The translations under genes were made by a program, and so were the position numbers. From the NCBI GenBank assembly GCA_021527695.1, contig JAKFAO010000001.1, forward strand, positions 1,240,001 to 1,304,000: 64,000 nt of DNA, given 5' to 3'. Every line of letters begins with the position of its first letter. Within the stretch, counting starts at the first letter, position 1. Positions 46,149 to 58,900 of the stretch are shown piece by piece. The stretch is from Naematelia aurantialba. Taxonomy: Eukaryota > Basidiomycota > Tremellomycetes > Tremellales > Naemateliaceae. Under the pieces are notes generated by a model. That model ran no database searches, was not told where the DNA came from, and saw only the letters and a list, made by a program, of their open reading frames with translations.

Positions 46149-49100
46149 TTACGAAGAGAGGTACTTGTCCATGACGGCTTTGGCCACTTTGCCTCGCGGG
46201 CACCGCTTACCCGTCCACAGCTCAAACTGCCTGTAGCCCTGTAGGAGCAATATCTCGACACCGGAAACGGCGGACCATCGGGGCAGGTCCTCTGCGAGGC
46301 GGAGCAAGGCCGTCTTGTGGGGCTTGTACGCGAGGTCGATGGCGACGCCTCCGTCTGGGTGCGCCAGGATGGCCGCGGGGTCGATGTAGATGCCTCTCTC
46401 GTCGGATGACTGGGGTGTGGGCGTGGACGCGGATGGGGACGTGTACGTGGATGAGGACGTGGGAGCAGACGTGGATGTGGATGTGGATGTGGGTGTGGGA
46501 GTGGACGGGGAAGCGAGAGGAGGCGGAGGCGGAGGGAGCGTGGAGAGGGACGTTCCGGGGACGGTGGAGACGACTATCCTGGGCTGAGAGGCGGGCGGCA
46601 GAGGGGCGGACAACGAGTCGATCACTTGGATTCCGTATGCGGCAGGGAAGGACGCGGCGACTTTCTGTGCGTTCTCTTGCGTGCGGTTGTACAGGAGGAT
46701 CCGTGATGCCCCGAGCTTGTGCAGTGCGTAGATGGCTGCTCGGCACGTCCCCCCCGCGCCAATCACTAGCCCCACTAGCCCCACGAGCGCCGTTTCCCCT
46801 GGCACCTGTGCGTGTGCGTGTGCGTGTGCGTGTGTGTGCGTGGAGATGGAGACGGAGAGAGCGAGCCTCTCGCTCGCTGCCTGGTGGATCGCCTGCCAGT
46901 CTGTGTTTTCGCCGTGTAGCGTGCGCTGCTGTGTGCCGGTATGGTCGACGTGCACGCGGGGGACGATCGTGTTCACTGCGCCGATGAGGCGGACGTCGTC
47001 CGACACCGAGTCGAGCAGCGGCACGACGGCGAGTTTGAGCGGGATGGTGACGCTCGCTCCGCCGAAATCCGGATCGCCCAGAATGCCCCTTACGCCCTGG
47101 CCCACGTCGGCCGCCTCGTGTCGCTCGTACGTGTGCGGCAGGCCGAGGGTGCTGAAGCCCGTGTTGTGCAGTGTTGGCGAGACGGACGCTGCGATGGGGT
47201 GGCCGAGGAGGTAGAAGTTCCTGGCGGGAAGGAGGCCGACCAAGTGCCGCGCCGTGAGGATTTCCCTGGCAGACAGCTGGCCTGGCGCCGCGCGGGACGG
47301 CAGGAGCGCGTGCGTGACGGGCGTGAGGACGGCGTTGGTCACGCGGCTCAGCTGGCCCCGCGCGCCCATATTGATCGCGAGCAGCGGTTTAGCGTCGGGC
47401 GCCGAGCGCATCTCGTCGGCAAAGATCGCCAGGTGCGCATTGTCGGTGGCCGCCTTGGCGGTTCCCACGAGCTTGACAATGTCGCCGTACGTGCTGCAAA
47501 GCGAGTATTTGTCCCTGACCGGCCCGCCGGACCACTTCATGTCCCCCGTCCAGTCGTGCCATGAAGCGATGATCGCGCTCTGTCGTTTGTTCGCCACGAC
47601 GTCTTCCAGCACCGACGTCGGCCACGCCATCTCGAGGTCGACGTATTCGCACGCCGAGCGCAGGCCCAGCAGCACCATCTCGTGGTACGTGGCCGGATCG
47701 TCGGACGGCGCGAAACCGCCTTGCTCCTTGGATCGGACGGAGAACACGATGGGCAACGGGCTGGCCAAGCGGAGTTTGGTCAGTTGTTCCGAGACGTAGA
47801 TTTTAGACGGGAGACCTGGGGCCGCAGGTGGCTGGCCATCTTCTGACAACAGGTCCACGCGGAGCTCGATCGCATCCACACCCTCTGTCAGTTCCTCAAT
47901 CTGGTCAAGGATCGGCGTGACGTCCGGGAAGGTGAGGGACAAGAACGACGTTGGCCTGTCAGTGCCCACAGGTCGGTTGACATCGAGTCCAGTGATGAAG
48001 CGGAAGAAACGCGAGATCTCCCGATACATCGCCTGATGGTGTTGCTCCGGCGTTTGACCTGCGAGCGGTTCAAGCACGTTGGCAAATTTATGGCTAGAGC
48101 AAGACCGAAACCAAGGCGTGCGCCGTTTGTAGACATCGGCGAAGTCTTCGCCCCACTTCGGGCGGGCAGCCGTGGCGCCAATCGACGACAGGAACTTTTC
48201 GATCGACGCGAGGTTCCGCGTGACATGCACTACATGCCCGCCATCTGCAACGAACGTCTGAAGCACTCTGCGAGCTTCGTCGCTCTCGACAATCCCGCCT
48301 CCCAGAGCAATGACATGGTTGCCCCGTTTTTCAGCCACGAATCCCTTCAGCAGCTCGGTCTCGGTGCGCCGGAACTCGGGCCAGTCGTGTGCGGCGACAA
48401 AGTCGGACACCGACATCGTGGTGTGCTCGACAAATACTTCGTCGGCGTCCGTGTACTCGCCTCCGAGGACTTCGGCGGCCAGTCGGCCAATGTAGGTCTT
48501 CCCTGCTCCGCGCATGCCAATGAGGAAGATGGGATGCGCCGGGCTATCGCCATTCAGCTGCGACTTGGAGGACGTCCCGTGGTTGGAGGTCTCCAATTCC
48601 ACGCCTTCAGACGATATACCAATCTTGTAGGTCAGCATTGAGGAATGCTACAAAGACTGCACGCAAGGCTCACCTTGTTTTTGAGATCGTCGAAAAAGTT
48701 GGGCCAGGTCTTCTCCACACAGCGCTTCTCTTCGATGACAGTCTTGTCGACGAGACAAGCCAAGACGCTGAACGCCATGGCGACTCGATGATCGTCGTAA
48801 CAATGCACCGAGACACCTCTAGTGAGTGACGCATGATCCTTGCCAAAGATGATGATCCCGTCATCAAACTCGTCGGTCTCTACGCCAAATTTGGCTGGGC
48901 TACATCAGTATCCATCGCCCCATTCGCGCAAGCTCGGCTCACCAAGTTGGTCTCTCATTGCAGCGATTCGATTACACTCTTTCACCCTCTGGTTTGCGAT
49001 TCCATAGATCCTCGAACCCGTTACCCCTAGGCCCTCGACTTCCCGGCCAGGCAAGCAAGGCTTCGTCGCCACGGCTGCCAACACGGAGGCGGTCAGGAAA

Positions 49101-51344
49101 GCGTCGGTCATCGGCTCCATATCGACATTACCGAGAGCGCGCAGTTCGCCCACCGGGGGTCCAGTGACCTTGGTGGTCGTTGCTGTCTGCTCGACCAGAC
49201 ACCCCATCGGCTCAAGGACTTCCTTGGCGAATCGTGCATCTCCCTGGAGGGAGCTCGAGCCGATATTGGAAATGGTGCATGTTGTCCCAGTGATAGCGGC
49301 GATTGCGAGTGGATAGGTAGCGCTTGAAGCATCAGACTCGACGCTGTAAGTTTCTGGGTTGGTGTAAACGCCCTTGGGGATAACGTAGACGTCGAGTAGG
49401 TTGCCGTCGTCGCTTTTTTGGCGGATGACCTTGATCCCAAATTCAAGCATCATCGCAATGGTCATGTCGATGTATGGTTGTGAAATGACTTGGCCACCGG
49501 TGAGTTCCAGAGTGACTTGTTCACTGGCATAGGGAGCACAGAGCAGAATCGACGACACATATTGGCTCGATACGCTCGCGGCAAGCTTGATGTGTCCGCC
49601 ACGGAGCCCGTTGGCGCCAATCTCCAGAGGCAGACAACCTTTGGATTCCTTGTACTGGATCTCCGCACCATTAGCGCCAAGCGCATCTACCAGAGGGCCG
49701 ATCGGGCGTTGTTTCATCCTAGCATTGCCGGTGATGATTGTGCTTGTAGCCGCGGCGGATGCTCCCGTGACGATCGTACAGACAGTCGTTAAGAAGCGGG
49801 CAGCCGTTCCTGCATTGCCGAGGTACAGCTCTTTGCCCCTCGGAGGAACAGAGAGTTTGCCCTGTCCACCTTGCACTACGATGGTGTCGCCTCCATCCTC
49901 CCAAGAGAAGACGGCTCCCTACACATGTCAGATATGGGAACAACAGGATGTGGGGTGTGCATACCTTGAGCTCGGCAAGCGCATTCATCATGACTGCAGT
50001 GTCGTCTGAATGGAGCAAGTTGCGTACTCGGCAGGTCCCCTTACCCAGTGCGGCTAGGACAAGAGCCCGATTCGAGATGCTCTTGCTGCCTGGAGTAGCC
50101 ATGGTGACGGGAGTATGACTAGGTCGTGCAGAAATCACAGTCACTGCCTCACAGAGCACACTGCGGATCACATCGTCTGCGACCACAGAGGCCTTCTCCT
50201 CGTATGTCTTGCCGATTCGAGAGAGCAAGACGATCTTCTTGGCGGGCCCCGAGTTCTTCTTGTCGATTCGCATGATATCAAGCAGGCGATCCACAGACAG
50301 ACCGGATGATGCAGGGAGCGCTGTTATGCGTCGATCGCTGAGCGATACGGGCAGGCCATAAGCTTGGAGGCACCTAGTAAGCCGCCCAACCGCAACTTGG
50401 CTGAGCACGCCTAGCGATCGTGCTACTTCCGCTTCAAGAACGATACCGACCGAGACGCATTCGCCGTGCAGCATCGCCGGAGTGAGCACTGCTTCGATGG
50501 CGTGGCCTATGGTGTGACCGAAGTTGACGAGGTTGCGCAGCCCAGTCTCGCGCTCGTCAATCGTCACAATATGTGCTTTTACATAGATTGATCCCGAGAC
50601 TACCTGGAGGAGAAGCGATTGAGCCTGGGAGCGGTCAGCGGCAAAGCGGCCCGCTGTTGGCGACTTGGTGGACTTGGAGGAAGCAGCGAGGGATATTTCC
50701 GAAGCGCGAGACTCCAGCGCGGCAAAGTCGTCGTCTTTCCAGATGGCGGCGGTCTTGACTACCTCTGCCATGCCGTTGGAGACCTCTCTAGAAGGGAGTG
50801 TCGTGAGGAAGGCCAGATCTACAAAGATGTAGCTGGGCTGCCAGAAAGCGCCAATGAGATTCTTGCCGTGCGGGGTATCGATGGCGGTCTTTCCTCCAAC
50901 GGACGAGTCGACCATGGCCAGCAGGGTCGTGGGGATCTGCACAAACTTGACGCCCCGCATAAAAGTGGCTGCCACGAAGCCGGTCAGATCGCCAATGACA
51001 CCGCCTCCAAAGGCTAGCACGACGGTATCTCGGGTACACTTTTGGTCCAGCATCCAGTCCTCGATCCCTTCCTTGACCTTTCGGCTCTTAGCACCCTCGC
51101 CAGGCGCCACCTCGTACACGAGGAATCGCGCCTTGCTGCCTGCTTCCTGGGAAGCATTTTCAAAGGAGCAGCGAATATCGTGCAGGTAGATCTTGGCGAG
51201 GTTGGTGTCTGTTACCAAGACGTAGGCAGAGGAGGGTAGAGCTGTGACGATGGTATGAAAGATGTAGGGCAACAGGTGGAAGCCGACGTGGATCGACTCG
51301 TTGCCCAGAATGGATATCTTCAGGACGTCAGCCAGAGCGGACAT
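46149..51344 (-). CDS. ARO1: Pentafunctional AROM protein
   Basis: This single cytosolic chain carries out five consecutive steps of the shikimate pathway, from DAHP to EPSP. Four exons on the minus strand: 49965-51344, 48943-49918, 48674-48894 and 46149-48623; 1683 residues. Order: 3-dehydroquinate synthase (about 1-390, with [20 protein letters not shown]), EPSP synthase (about 400-850, with [18 protein letters not shown] and [12 protein letters not shown]), shikimate kinase (P-loop GMRGAGKT at 895-902), 3-dehydroquinate dehydratase (about 1080-1300) and shikimate dehydrogenase (about 1310-1683). It is longer than the usual 1580 residues. The excess lies in the last domain, which has a His-Ala repeat and a Ser/Thr/Pro-rich insertion. 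The start is the ATG matching the family's DVLKISILG start. Confidence 0.96.
46437..46505. repeat. GGATGT/GGGTGT hexamer repeats coding for Ser/Thr/Pro
   Basis: Repeated hexamers on the plus strand encode a Ser/Thr/Pro-rich insertion in the shikimate dehydrogenase domain of ARO1 on the minus strand. Confidence 0.8.
46805..46846. repeat. GTGCGT hexamer repeats coding for a His-Ala run
   Basis: About six copies of a GTGCGT-like hexamer encode alternating His-Ala in ARO1, read from the minus strand. Confidence 0.85.
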
Positions 51345-51809
51345 GTTGCCTGGACCGCCCTGTGCGTCTGAGCTGACAGGGGTTTTGCACAATCAAGAAG
51401 GGTGCGCAATAGAGCAATGTCGAGAGGGTTCGAGTCGCTGGACTTTTTCCTGCTGTTACTACTGCCACGTGGTTGAGTTACATCCGGGGATATTTGGTTC
51501 CGTTGGCGAGCCGTCGGCGTCCGAGGCTTAGCGTGCGACGTTATGCACCGGCTTTGCTCTCTCCTTCTCTCTCTGGTCATTCTTACATTCTTCTTGTCAT
51601 CTGTTCATCTCAAGGCTGGAAGATATACCTTATAAAACAGCCCAGAGTCTGCTGACAGTGTCTCCCCTTGCATCGTCTCGACCCCTGCGTCTCTGGCCTC
51701 GAGAGTCTCTTGTCGTCCCCCTTCCCCTATACGAGAACCAAGGGCACCGCTTCTGCCTGGGACCTCCACTCGCCTGGAGCATCTTGACCGCAAAACAGTC
51801 GCATTCTAC
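51345..51809. promoter_or_regulatory. Divergent promoter of ARO1 and IML2-like genes
   Basis: A 465-base gap between opposite start codons. TATAAAA at 51631-51637 lies 173 bases before the plus-strand start codon. I saw no clear match to the Gcn4 site TGACTCA that often controls ARO1. Confidence 0.55.
51631..51637 (+). promoter_or_regulatory. TATA box, probably for the IML2-like gene
   Basis: TATAAAA lies 173 bases upstream of the IML2-like start codon, reading in the same direction, with a CT-rich leader after it. Confidence 0.5.
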
Positions 51810-54800
51810 ATGTCGTTTCTCCGCAAAGCATCCTTGTCGAGAAAGAAGCACTCCGATGATCCAGATTCGCCCAAAGGGATCCGAGGGGACAGGCCGCCTC
51901 GGACAAGGATTCCCAGCCAGACGGAATCACTAGTAGAGGGTGGAGGGCAAAAGCGAAAGGTTTCCATAGGGTCAGCAACATCATTGCCTGTCTTTTTGAG
52001 TTCACGTCCGCTGACTGTTCCAGCCAAAAAGGTCGGAGACGCCTCTCGTCACTGTTCTCATCGTCATCACTGTCATCCATTGCCTTGGAAAAGGAGGGCT
52101 CTACCTCTCCCAGCATCGCTCGTTCCAACCTCAATATCTCTACCACCTCGTCCTCGGCGGCATCGACTCCTACTCGCGACGCTGCACCTAGCATCAACCA
52201 GAGGTACACGGGTTTGAACGGAAAAGGCGCGCCTCCGATCGAGGATGGATTTGCAGCTCTGGCTATCACTGCCCGTTCCGCACCACTGAGTGAATCACCA
52301 CAAGCGAGCCCAGCAGATCCTACAATATCGAGCCCAGCTGCCACTGCTAATGGTGAGAGGGTGTCACCGGCGGTCAGACGGCAGCGGACCGCGAGCTTGT
52401 ATTCGCAATGGGATGAGGAGGACGAGGACGAGGAAAGCGACGAGGATGTGGCATTCTTGACACCGTCCGAGGGACTGAGCGAGGTGGAAGAAGAGGATGA
52501 GCCACCGGAGCATGAGCCACACGCGGCAGTTACCAACGGGACTCTGGGCACGACGAACCTGGAGAAGGGGACTGTTTCGACTGGTGGGAACGTGGCTGGG
52601 ACAGGCAAGTCGACTATTCAGCGTTCAATGCCAGCGTCGTCTGAAACGAAGGTTCGACGACGGGAAGTGTCGAGATCGAATGCGCTCAGCATCGATCAGG
52701 CTGCCGTCCTCGCACAGGACCTTGATATTTGCAGGGAGGTCTTGACGTTGTTCTTGACCAGCAGGATGAGGGAAGCGGAAGAGCTGTGCTATAACAAAGA
52801 CCCAGATGGGAACCGGTTGTACCTGCAGAGTGCTCACGGAATCATCCAAGCTCTCAAAGTGAGCGCATCAGTATTCGGGATGATCCAGCTCATCCGCGCA
52901 GGGGATGATGACCTTTGACTCGAACGATCTTGCCAACGCATTGGGTATTTGCAAGGGCACCTCCATCACCGCCTCTGCTCTGCGCAAACCTTCTGACTCT
53001 ATCGTCTCGCGTCTTGGGGGTTTGGTGCGGTCCGGCGCGGGGGTGCAGCGCGTCAAGACAATGACGGTCCTCGAGCGGCATGCTGAGCTGGTATACGCCG
53101 AGACCTCGCTTATGAAGGCTATGCTGGCGATCATTTCAGGGGGAGACTGGCTCGGTCTGGTGAAGGAGGCACTGAATATGCGAACGGCGCATGGAATCTA
53201 TCGCACTCTGCAGCTGTACCTGGAGGACGCAGATCGGAATGGTTTTGACGAGGAGATCGACATGGATTTCAGATCGGTCAGCTGCCCTCTTGATGACACA
53301 CAGACAAGCTGACAACTTCCCAGGGTGTCCTTCTCGGTACCGGCACCTCGTCCCTCATGCTGTCCCTCCTACCCGGCAAGGTTCTCAAGGTAAGCGTGTC
53401 AAGTCTGGGTGTTGCCTGGCTGATTCAAGTGTTAGATCGCAGAGGTGTTCGGTTATGCAGGTGACCGGAAGGTCGCTCTCGCTACGCTCATGTCAGCGGG
53501 AGGATGGACGCAGACTTCTACTGAACCGGCATACAATGAGCTGAACGAGGGCATCCGGCGGCCTGTGTGCGATCTGATCCTGTTGTCCTTCCATCTCGTA
53601 ATCTCCATCCTCATGTGAGTGTCTTGTTCGGCGCAAGGATGTGTTTTGCTTACCAATTGCTTACCACGTTGTAGGCCGGTCGACGGCGTGGACATCCCGC
53701 TTGCACGACACATTCTAGCGTACAACATGAAGCGGTATCCCAATGGCGTTTTCTTCCTATACTTCCAGGCAAGACTGCATACTGCTCAATGCGAGCCCGA
53801 GCTGGCGAATGGTGAGCCATTTTTGTTGTGCACAAAGCTCACATCTGCCAGAATCGCTGCAGAAGGCACTGGATCTTAAGCTGGAATACGTGCAACTGCA
53901 GCACATGTGTCTGGTAGGCTTACCCGACTAGACCTGTGTCGTCAGTTAACGGTTCACAGTGGGACTACGCTGGGAACAATCTCATGCTGGGCAACTTCAA
54001 GGGTGCCCTCGACTCGTATAACATCCTGAAGGACGAGTCAAACTGGAGCCGGGCCGTCTACACCTAGTGAGCTGTCACTGCGCGTTTCGTGTGGAAAGCT
54101 CATGGGTTTCAGCTCGGCGGCAGCGTGTATAATCGAACTCGTCGACGATGGAGACGCATCAGCTAGTCTAGAAGAAGCCGACAAGCTCATGAAGATGATA
54201 CCGAAACTCACCAAAAAGATTGCTGGCAAGTCCCTTCCAATCGAAGTGAGCGCCCTTTCAGCCTCCTGCGGCGAAGCCAACCGCCGTCCTGTTCTGGCGC
54301 TGCTGACTCTCCTCTCTTGCTGTAGAAACTCTGCAGCCGCAAAGGTCGTAAATTCGAGTCTCAAGGCCACCGGCTATTCCTTCCCGCCCTCGAGCTGGCC
54401 TATGTTTTCGGCTCGCTGTCACACACCCCTCGGCGCGCGTTACTGGGCACCATCCTACCGCGCATCGATAGGGCGCTCGAGAAGCTGCAGAAGACGGTGC
54501 CAGAGGAGTATGGAGTGGGTAACGGCACAGAGTACTGGGACGATTACTGCCTGGGCCACTTTCTGCGGGCAGTCGCACAGTCTGTAGCGCGGTATCAGCC
54601 CCCAGAAGCGACGGAGTCTGCTAGGATACCGACTCCGGGAGAGCCGAGCGACGAGGAGATTGACCATGGTGCCGAGGCGGACTTTCAGGCTGTGCTGCGG
54701 CATGGCCCAGATGTGCAGGTGAGTAGATATTCGTCCAAGCGCAGATCATTCCAAGCGCATGTCATTCCATGCGCATGATGTCTCCAGGCATTGCCCCTAA

Positions 54801-55151
54801 AACCTGGTCGTGTTGACGCTTACGCTCGCAGCTGGACCACTACATCGTGTATCACTGCCACTACGAGCTCGGCCGGCTGTACGCGCGGCGCGGGGACGTC
54901 AAGCAGGCTAGACAGAACTTTGAAGTCGTCATGTCTGGTGGGTAGTCTTCTCCACCAGCCACAACGCCGACCTCGGCGGGTCCCGCACCGCAAATCACTG
55001 GCACCGCACGTCTGCTGATACCATGATAGGCAAGTTGGTCGAGGTCAATCACCACGAGAAGAAGGCGCAGGGCAAGTACTCGCTCGAAGGGGCGCTGCTG
55101 TTGAAGACGCACGCTGCGCTGCAGGGACTGAAGAACGGCGAGGTGGTCTAG
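51810..55151 (+). CDS. IML2: Iml2/TTC39 family TPR protein
   Basis: Iml2 and TTC39 proteins are large helical repeat proteins of the DUF3808 family; yeast Iml2 is linked to lipid droplets and clearance of inclusion bodies. Twelve exons: 51810-51970, 52024-52858, 52902-53276, 53324-53389, 53436-53614, 53675-53811, 53852-53913, 53960-54066, 54113-54245, 54326-54718, 54832-54937 and 55030-55151; 891 residues. The first 300 residues are disordered: basic, Ser-rich, then a strong acidic run near 200. Conserved text begins with FLTSRMREAEELCYNKDP, then HAELVYAETSLMKAML, LPGKVLKIAEVFGYAGDR, FLYFQARLH and, near the end, LELAYVFGSL and YCHYELGRLYA-like TPR helices. The C-terminal YSLEGALLLKTHAALQGLK is also typical. 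No signal or membrane segment is seen. Confidence 0.88.
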
Positions 55152-55903
55152 GCGTACGATGGGCGGTGAGGTAGGCGGGCCGGCGGAGATTCGCCTTCAG
55201 GCGGGGAAAGAAAAACGAGGGGTGGGGGGAATGGTTGATGGTTGATGGTTGATGGTTGATAATTGATGGTTGATGGTTGATAATTGATGGTTGATGGTTG
55301 ATGGTTGATGGTTGATGGTTGATGGTTGATGGTTGATGGTTGATGGTTGATGGTTGATGGTTGATGGTTGATGGTTGATGGTTGATGGTTGATGGTTGAT
55401 GGTTGATGGTCGATGGGTCATGGGTCATGGGTGATGCAGGAGCGGGAGCACGGGCAGGCATGTTCATGGGTCATGGATAATAAGTGCATAGGTAGACGAG
55501 TAAGGCGACGCCAAGTATCCTAGTGACTCGTATTGACAATAGAGGCGCACAGTCGTGGGCGAGTAATGCAAACGGAGAGCAATCTAGTCGTGACCGAGTG
55601 GGCTAAGATTGGAGTGGTAGCATCTATCGGCTGTACTGTATAGTGTATCCGACGAGTCCTACGCGCGACCGAGTGGGGTAAGAATAACACGAATATTATA
55701 GTATTACAGATGTGTCTACTGCCTGCTGCGCCTTGCTCGGTTTGCTCGATCCAGAGATGGACAACGAGCACTTGCACCTCCACATTGAGACACTTACATC
55801 CACCGATGCTTCCGACGTTGGAACGCCCTCGGTTCTTGACGTCCGTTCACCTGTTCTCTTGACCAGACATCTCGGCGCACTTCAATGCCTCGATTGCCCG
55901 CCG
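55152..55903. other. Intergenic between convergent IML2-like and Zn2Cys6 genes
   Basis: This 752-base 3' flank holds a large heptamer array at 55233-55415. Beyond it a near-repeat of CGACCGAGTGGG occurs at about 55592 and 55667. I see no gene. Confidence 0.6.
55233..55415. repeat. Heptamer tandem array TTGATGG
   Basis: About 26 copies of the 7-base unit TTGATGG run head to tail. Two variant TTGATAA units break it near 55255-55285, and point variants occur at the right end. Heptamer length and lack of spacers rule out CRISPR. Confidence 0.97.
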
Positions 55904-58900
55904 CTATCCCTTCCAATCGGCGAGACCCTGCAATCCCATATCCGAAGCGACAAACGTCTCAACCCCAACACCAGCGCCAGCGTCGCCGGTCATCGTCCCA
56001 AACAGATGGTCAAAGCTGAACGCTGTCGAGCTGAGGTCGAACGAGAACTCTTCTCCGCCAAACTCAAACACGTTTGGCGGTGGCGCCGCCATGAACGTCG
56101 ATGGTGGCGCCGGGTTGACGCTCTCGCTCAGGAAGCACGCGTAGTCGTCTCTCGACACGCCGTTGCCCGCGCCAGTGGTAGTCAGTATGGACACCGACGT
56201 CTGTTTGTGGTACTTTTGTTGCTGCTGACGTAGATGTTGATGTTGATGCTGGTGTGGCGTTTGCCGTTGTTGGGGCGGTGGCTGGGCTTGCGAGACCGGT
56301 GGTTTTTGCGCCTGCACACCCGCATTTCCAGTAGACCCGGGCGTGGTATTCGACGCAGAGCCCGAGCTACCAGATGGAGACGTGCCCAGAGGCACGACGC
56401 GCAACGTGTCGACCTTTGTGTATCCCACTCCAGGCAATGGCGGAAGGCCGGCGACGGAGGAAGGGGTCGGGATACTCAGCTCGCAATCGCCAGACGTCGA
56501 TGTGGTGCCTGATACAGCTGAGAAAGTCTTGTTCTCATAGTCGATTTCCACGCAGCTATGATTTGAGTCAGCATGGTGAGGACAAGCAGAGCAAGAGGAG
56601 GACGATGATAATGACGATGACGATGACGACGGCCCTGGGGATGAGGCGTGCGCAAACACGCCGTCTGGACGAGTATCAAGAGACTCACGTGGCGCCCAAT
56701 TGATAACCGAGATCGCCCTCGCCCCGTTGCTGGGCACGGAGCATCTCGTCGATCATGCGCAGTTGTCGCAGACCGACTGGATATCGTTCTCCATATTGCG
56801 TTAGGGACAGCCTATCGACGTCAGCACGACGCGCAGGACAAGATCAGAGGCGTACTTGAACACGTTGAGCTCGCTCTGAAACAGGCCCGCGGATGCTGTA
56901 TCGCCCGCCGCTGTGGCTGCGTCAATGAATCGGCACATGACTTTAGCAGACAGTGTCCATGTGAACGTTGCTGATGGTGGCAGGCGGGATACTGTTTGTC
57001 AGTAATGACCACCAACGATAGCTTACAATCATAGCTCGTGGCAGTAACTGCACACGTCAGCGGGGTGTCAACCGGCATGAGAACCACTAACTATCATATA
57101 ACAGGGACAATATTGCCCGGATCGCCGTCAACCCTAGCTTTGCAATTTCGTGTCTCCAGGTATCACGATTGATTAGCGGCTCTGCAAGGCTGATAACAGC
57201 ACTGCTAAATTCAGCTAAACCCCTATCGATACTGGAGCCACAGACGCATGAGCCACCATGATTGCTGTGACAAGATCGACGTCTATACCGTCCGGATTCG
57301 CCATATGCTGAGTGGGACGTCGCATATGGGGTGGGATTGCCATGCGGAATGAGTTGATCTGAGACAGCAACAGCCGCAAGGTCGGGTCTTGAATGTATTT
57401 CCTGACCTGTCAGCGCAAGACAACACGTACCGAGACTCACGAAACTGAATGAACACGTCTCGAATATCTTCGGAAGAAGGTGTTCACGTCTGTATACAGC
57501 TTGAGAGCTTTGATACACAACACGAAGCCCTTGCACGGTAAGTTTCAACTCGACTGGTCATCATGTCTTACATCTTGATGGATCTCGGGATGTCTGCTGA
57601 ACAAATCGGCAGACTGCATTGTTTGAAGACCGCTCAGTTGGCCAGCCCCAGAATCGTACAACGATTGGATGACCGGAAGCTCGACGGTCACCTCATCATC
57701 GCTCACGCTCTGGCAAGTGAGTTGCGGCACATGGATCCCTACTCACCCCTGGCCAGGTGGTAGATAAAGTCGAAGAACGTTCAAGATAATATGCCATCCA
57801 CCACGTTCTGTCTTTCTCCGCCTGCTGTATGGCCGTACCATTGTCTGGCATCAACAAGAGGGTGGTGCGCTCCAGTGAGCCCGGAACACGATCTGCGTCG
57901 TTAGTAAATGGGTGAGTGCCGACAAGAGAGGTCCTGACTTGGAGATTCATTGAGCAGCATCGGCACCGCCATCCTTGTAGCCGAGGCACTCTCCATCCAA
58001 AAATCGGTCCACCACGCATTAAATTGATCAATAGCAGACGCAATTATATGTGCTGACACGTAAGCATTGGTCTTTACCACTCAAATTCACCTTGAAGACA
58101 TTCGAGAAACTTCAGTCCTTGGTCAAGATACGTAGACATCCCTTCAAAGGTTTTTCGCCGATGCCACAGCTGAAACCTGCCGAGCGGCGTGACAGAATAG
58201 ATGCAGGTTTTACCGCCTATATGGCTTGAGCCAGACGCGAAACGGCGATCCAAGACAGAAGGGGGATCGAAATCGTGTTCCGGATGGACAATATCTTGCC
58301 TGCTGGAGCCAACGGGAAAGTAGGCCCGTGTGGCCAAGGATGTTGGCGAGATCCAGTTGGCTGCCAGGCCAACGATAGCATGAATCAGCGGCACAGCCTA
58401 GAGATCAGCAACCAGATCGCCGACTTTGACCTACAGGGAAGTCCCGGTGCTTGGGAGGAAGGTGCAGATTCTGCATGAATGTAGGCCGATGTAACATCTT
58501 CGGATAGGTTGGCACCTTGTCAAAGAAGACCGTCACCACGTGCTGCCACGACAGTCAATCCTCTGTCCAGCTTCATTCTGATGACAAGTGCTCACATAGA
58601 CGACTTCTGGTGTTGGCAGATCCTTAGGCCAACTAACGCGCCATGAGATCTCTCCAATGCATGAGACTGGCGTAGACTCACTCGGACCACATCAGTTGGC
58701 TAAACAGATCGTCCATGACTGCCTGTTCAAGGCGCGGATCTGGGACGTTTCCCTCAAATCCTGCACCGAAGTCGGTGGTCTCTGATCGGGAGGGCGGCAC
58801 GTTTGAGTCCATCGGGTGGATCATGTTGGCGTCGTCAGTGAGTATGTGTTGCATCCACGGCTTCTGAGCGAAAAGGTCGGCCGGAGGGTACCTATTCCAT

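Noticed and set aside
46406..46987. 193-codon plus-strand ORF
   Set aside because: Antisense shadow of the repeat-rich ARO1 C-terminal domain.
55233..55415. CRISPR array or telomere-like repeat
   Set aside because: Units are 7 bases with no spacers and do not match known fungal telomere repeats.
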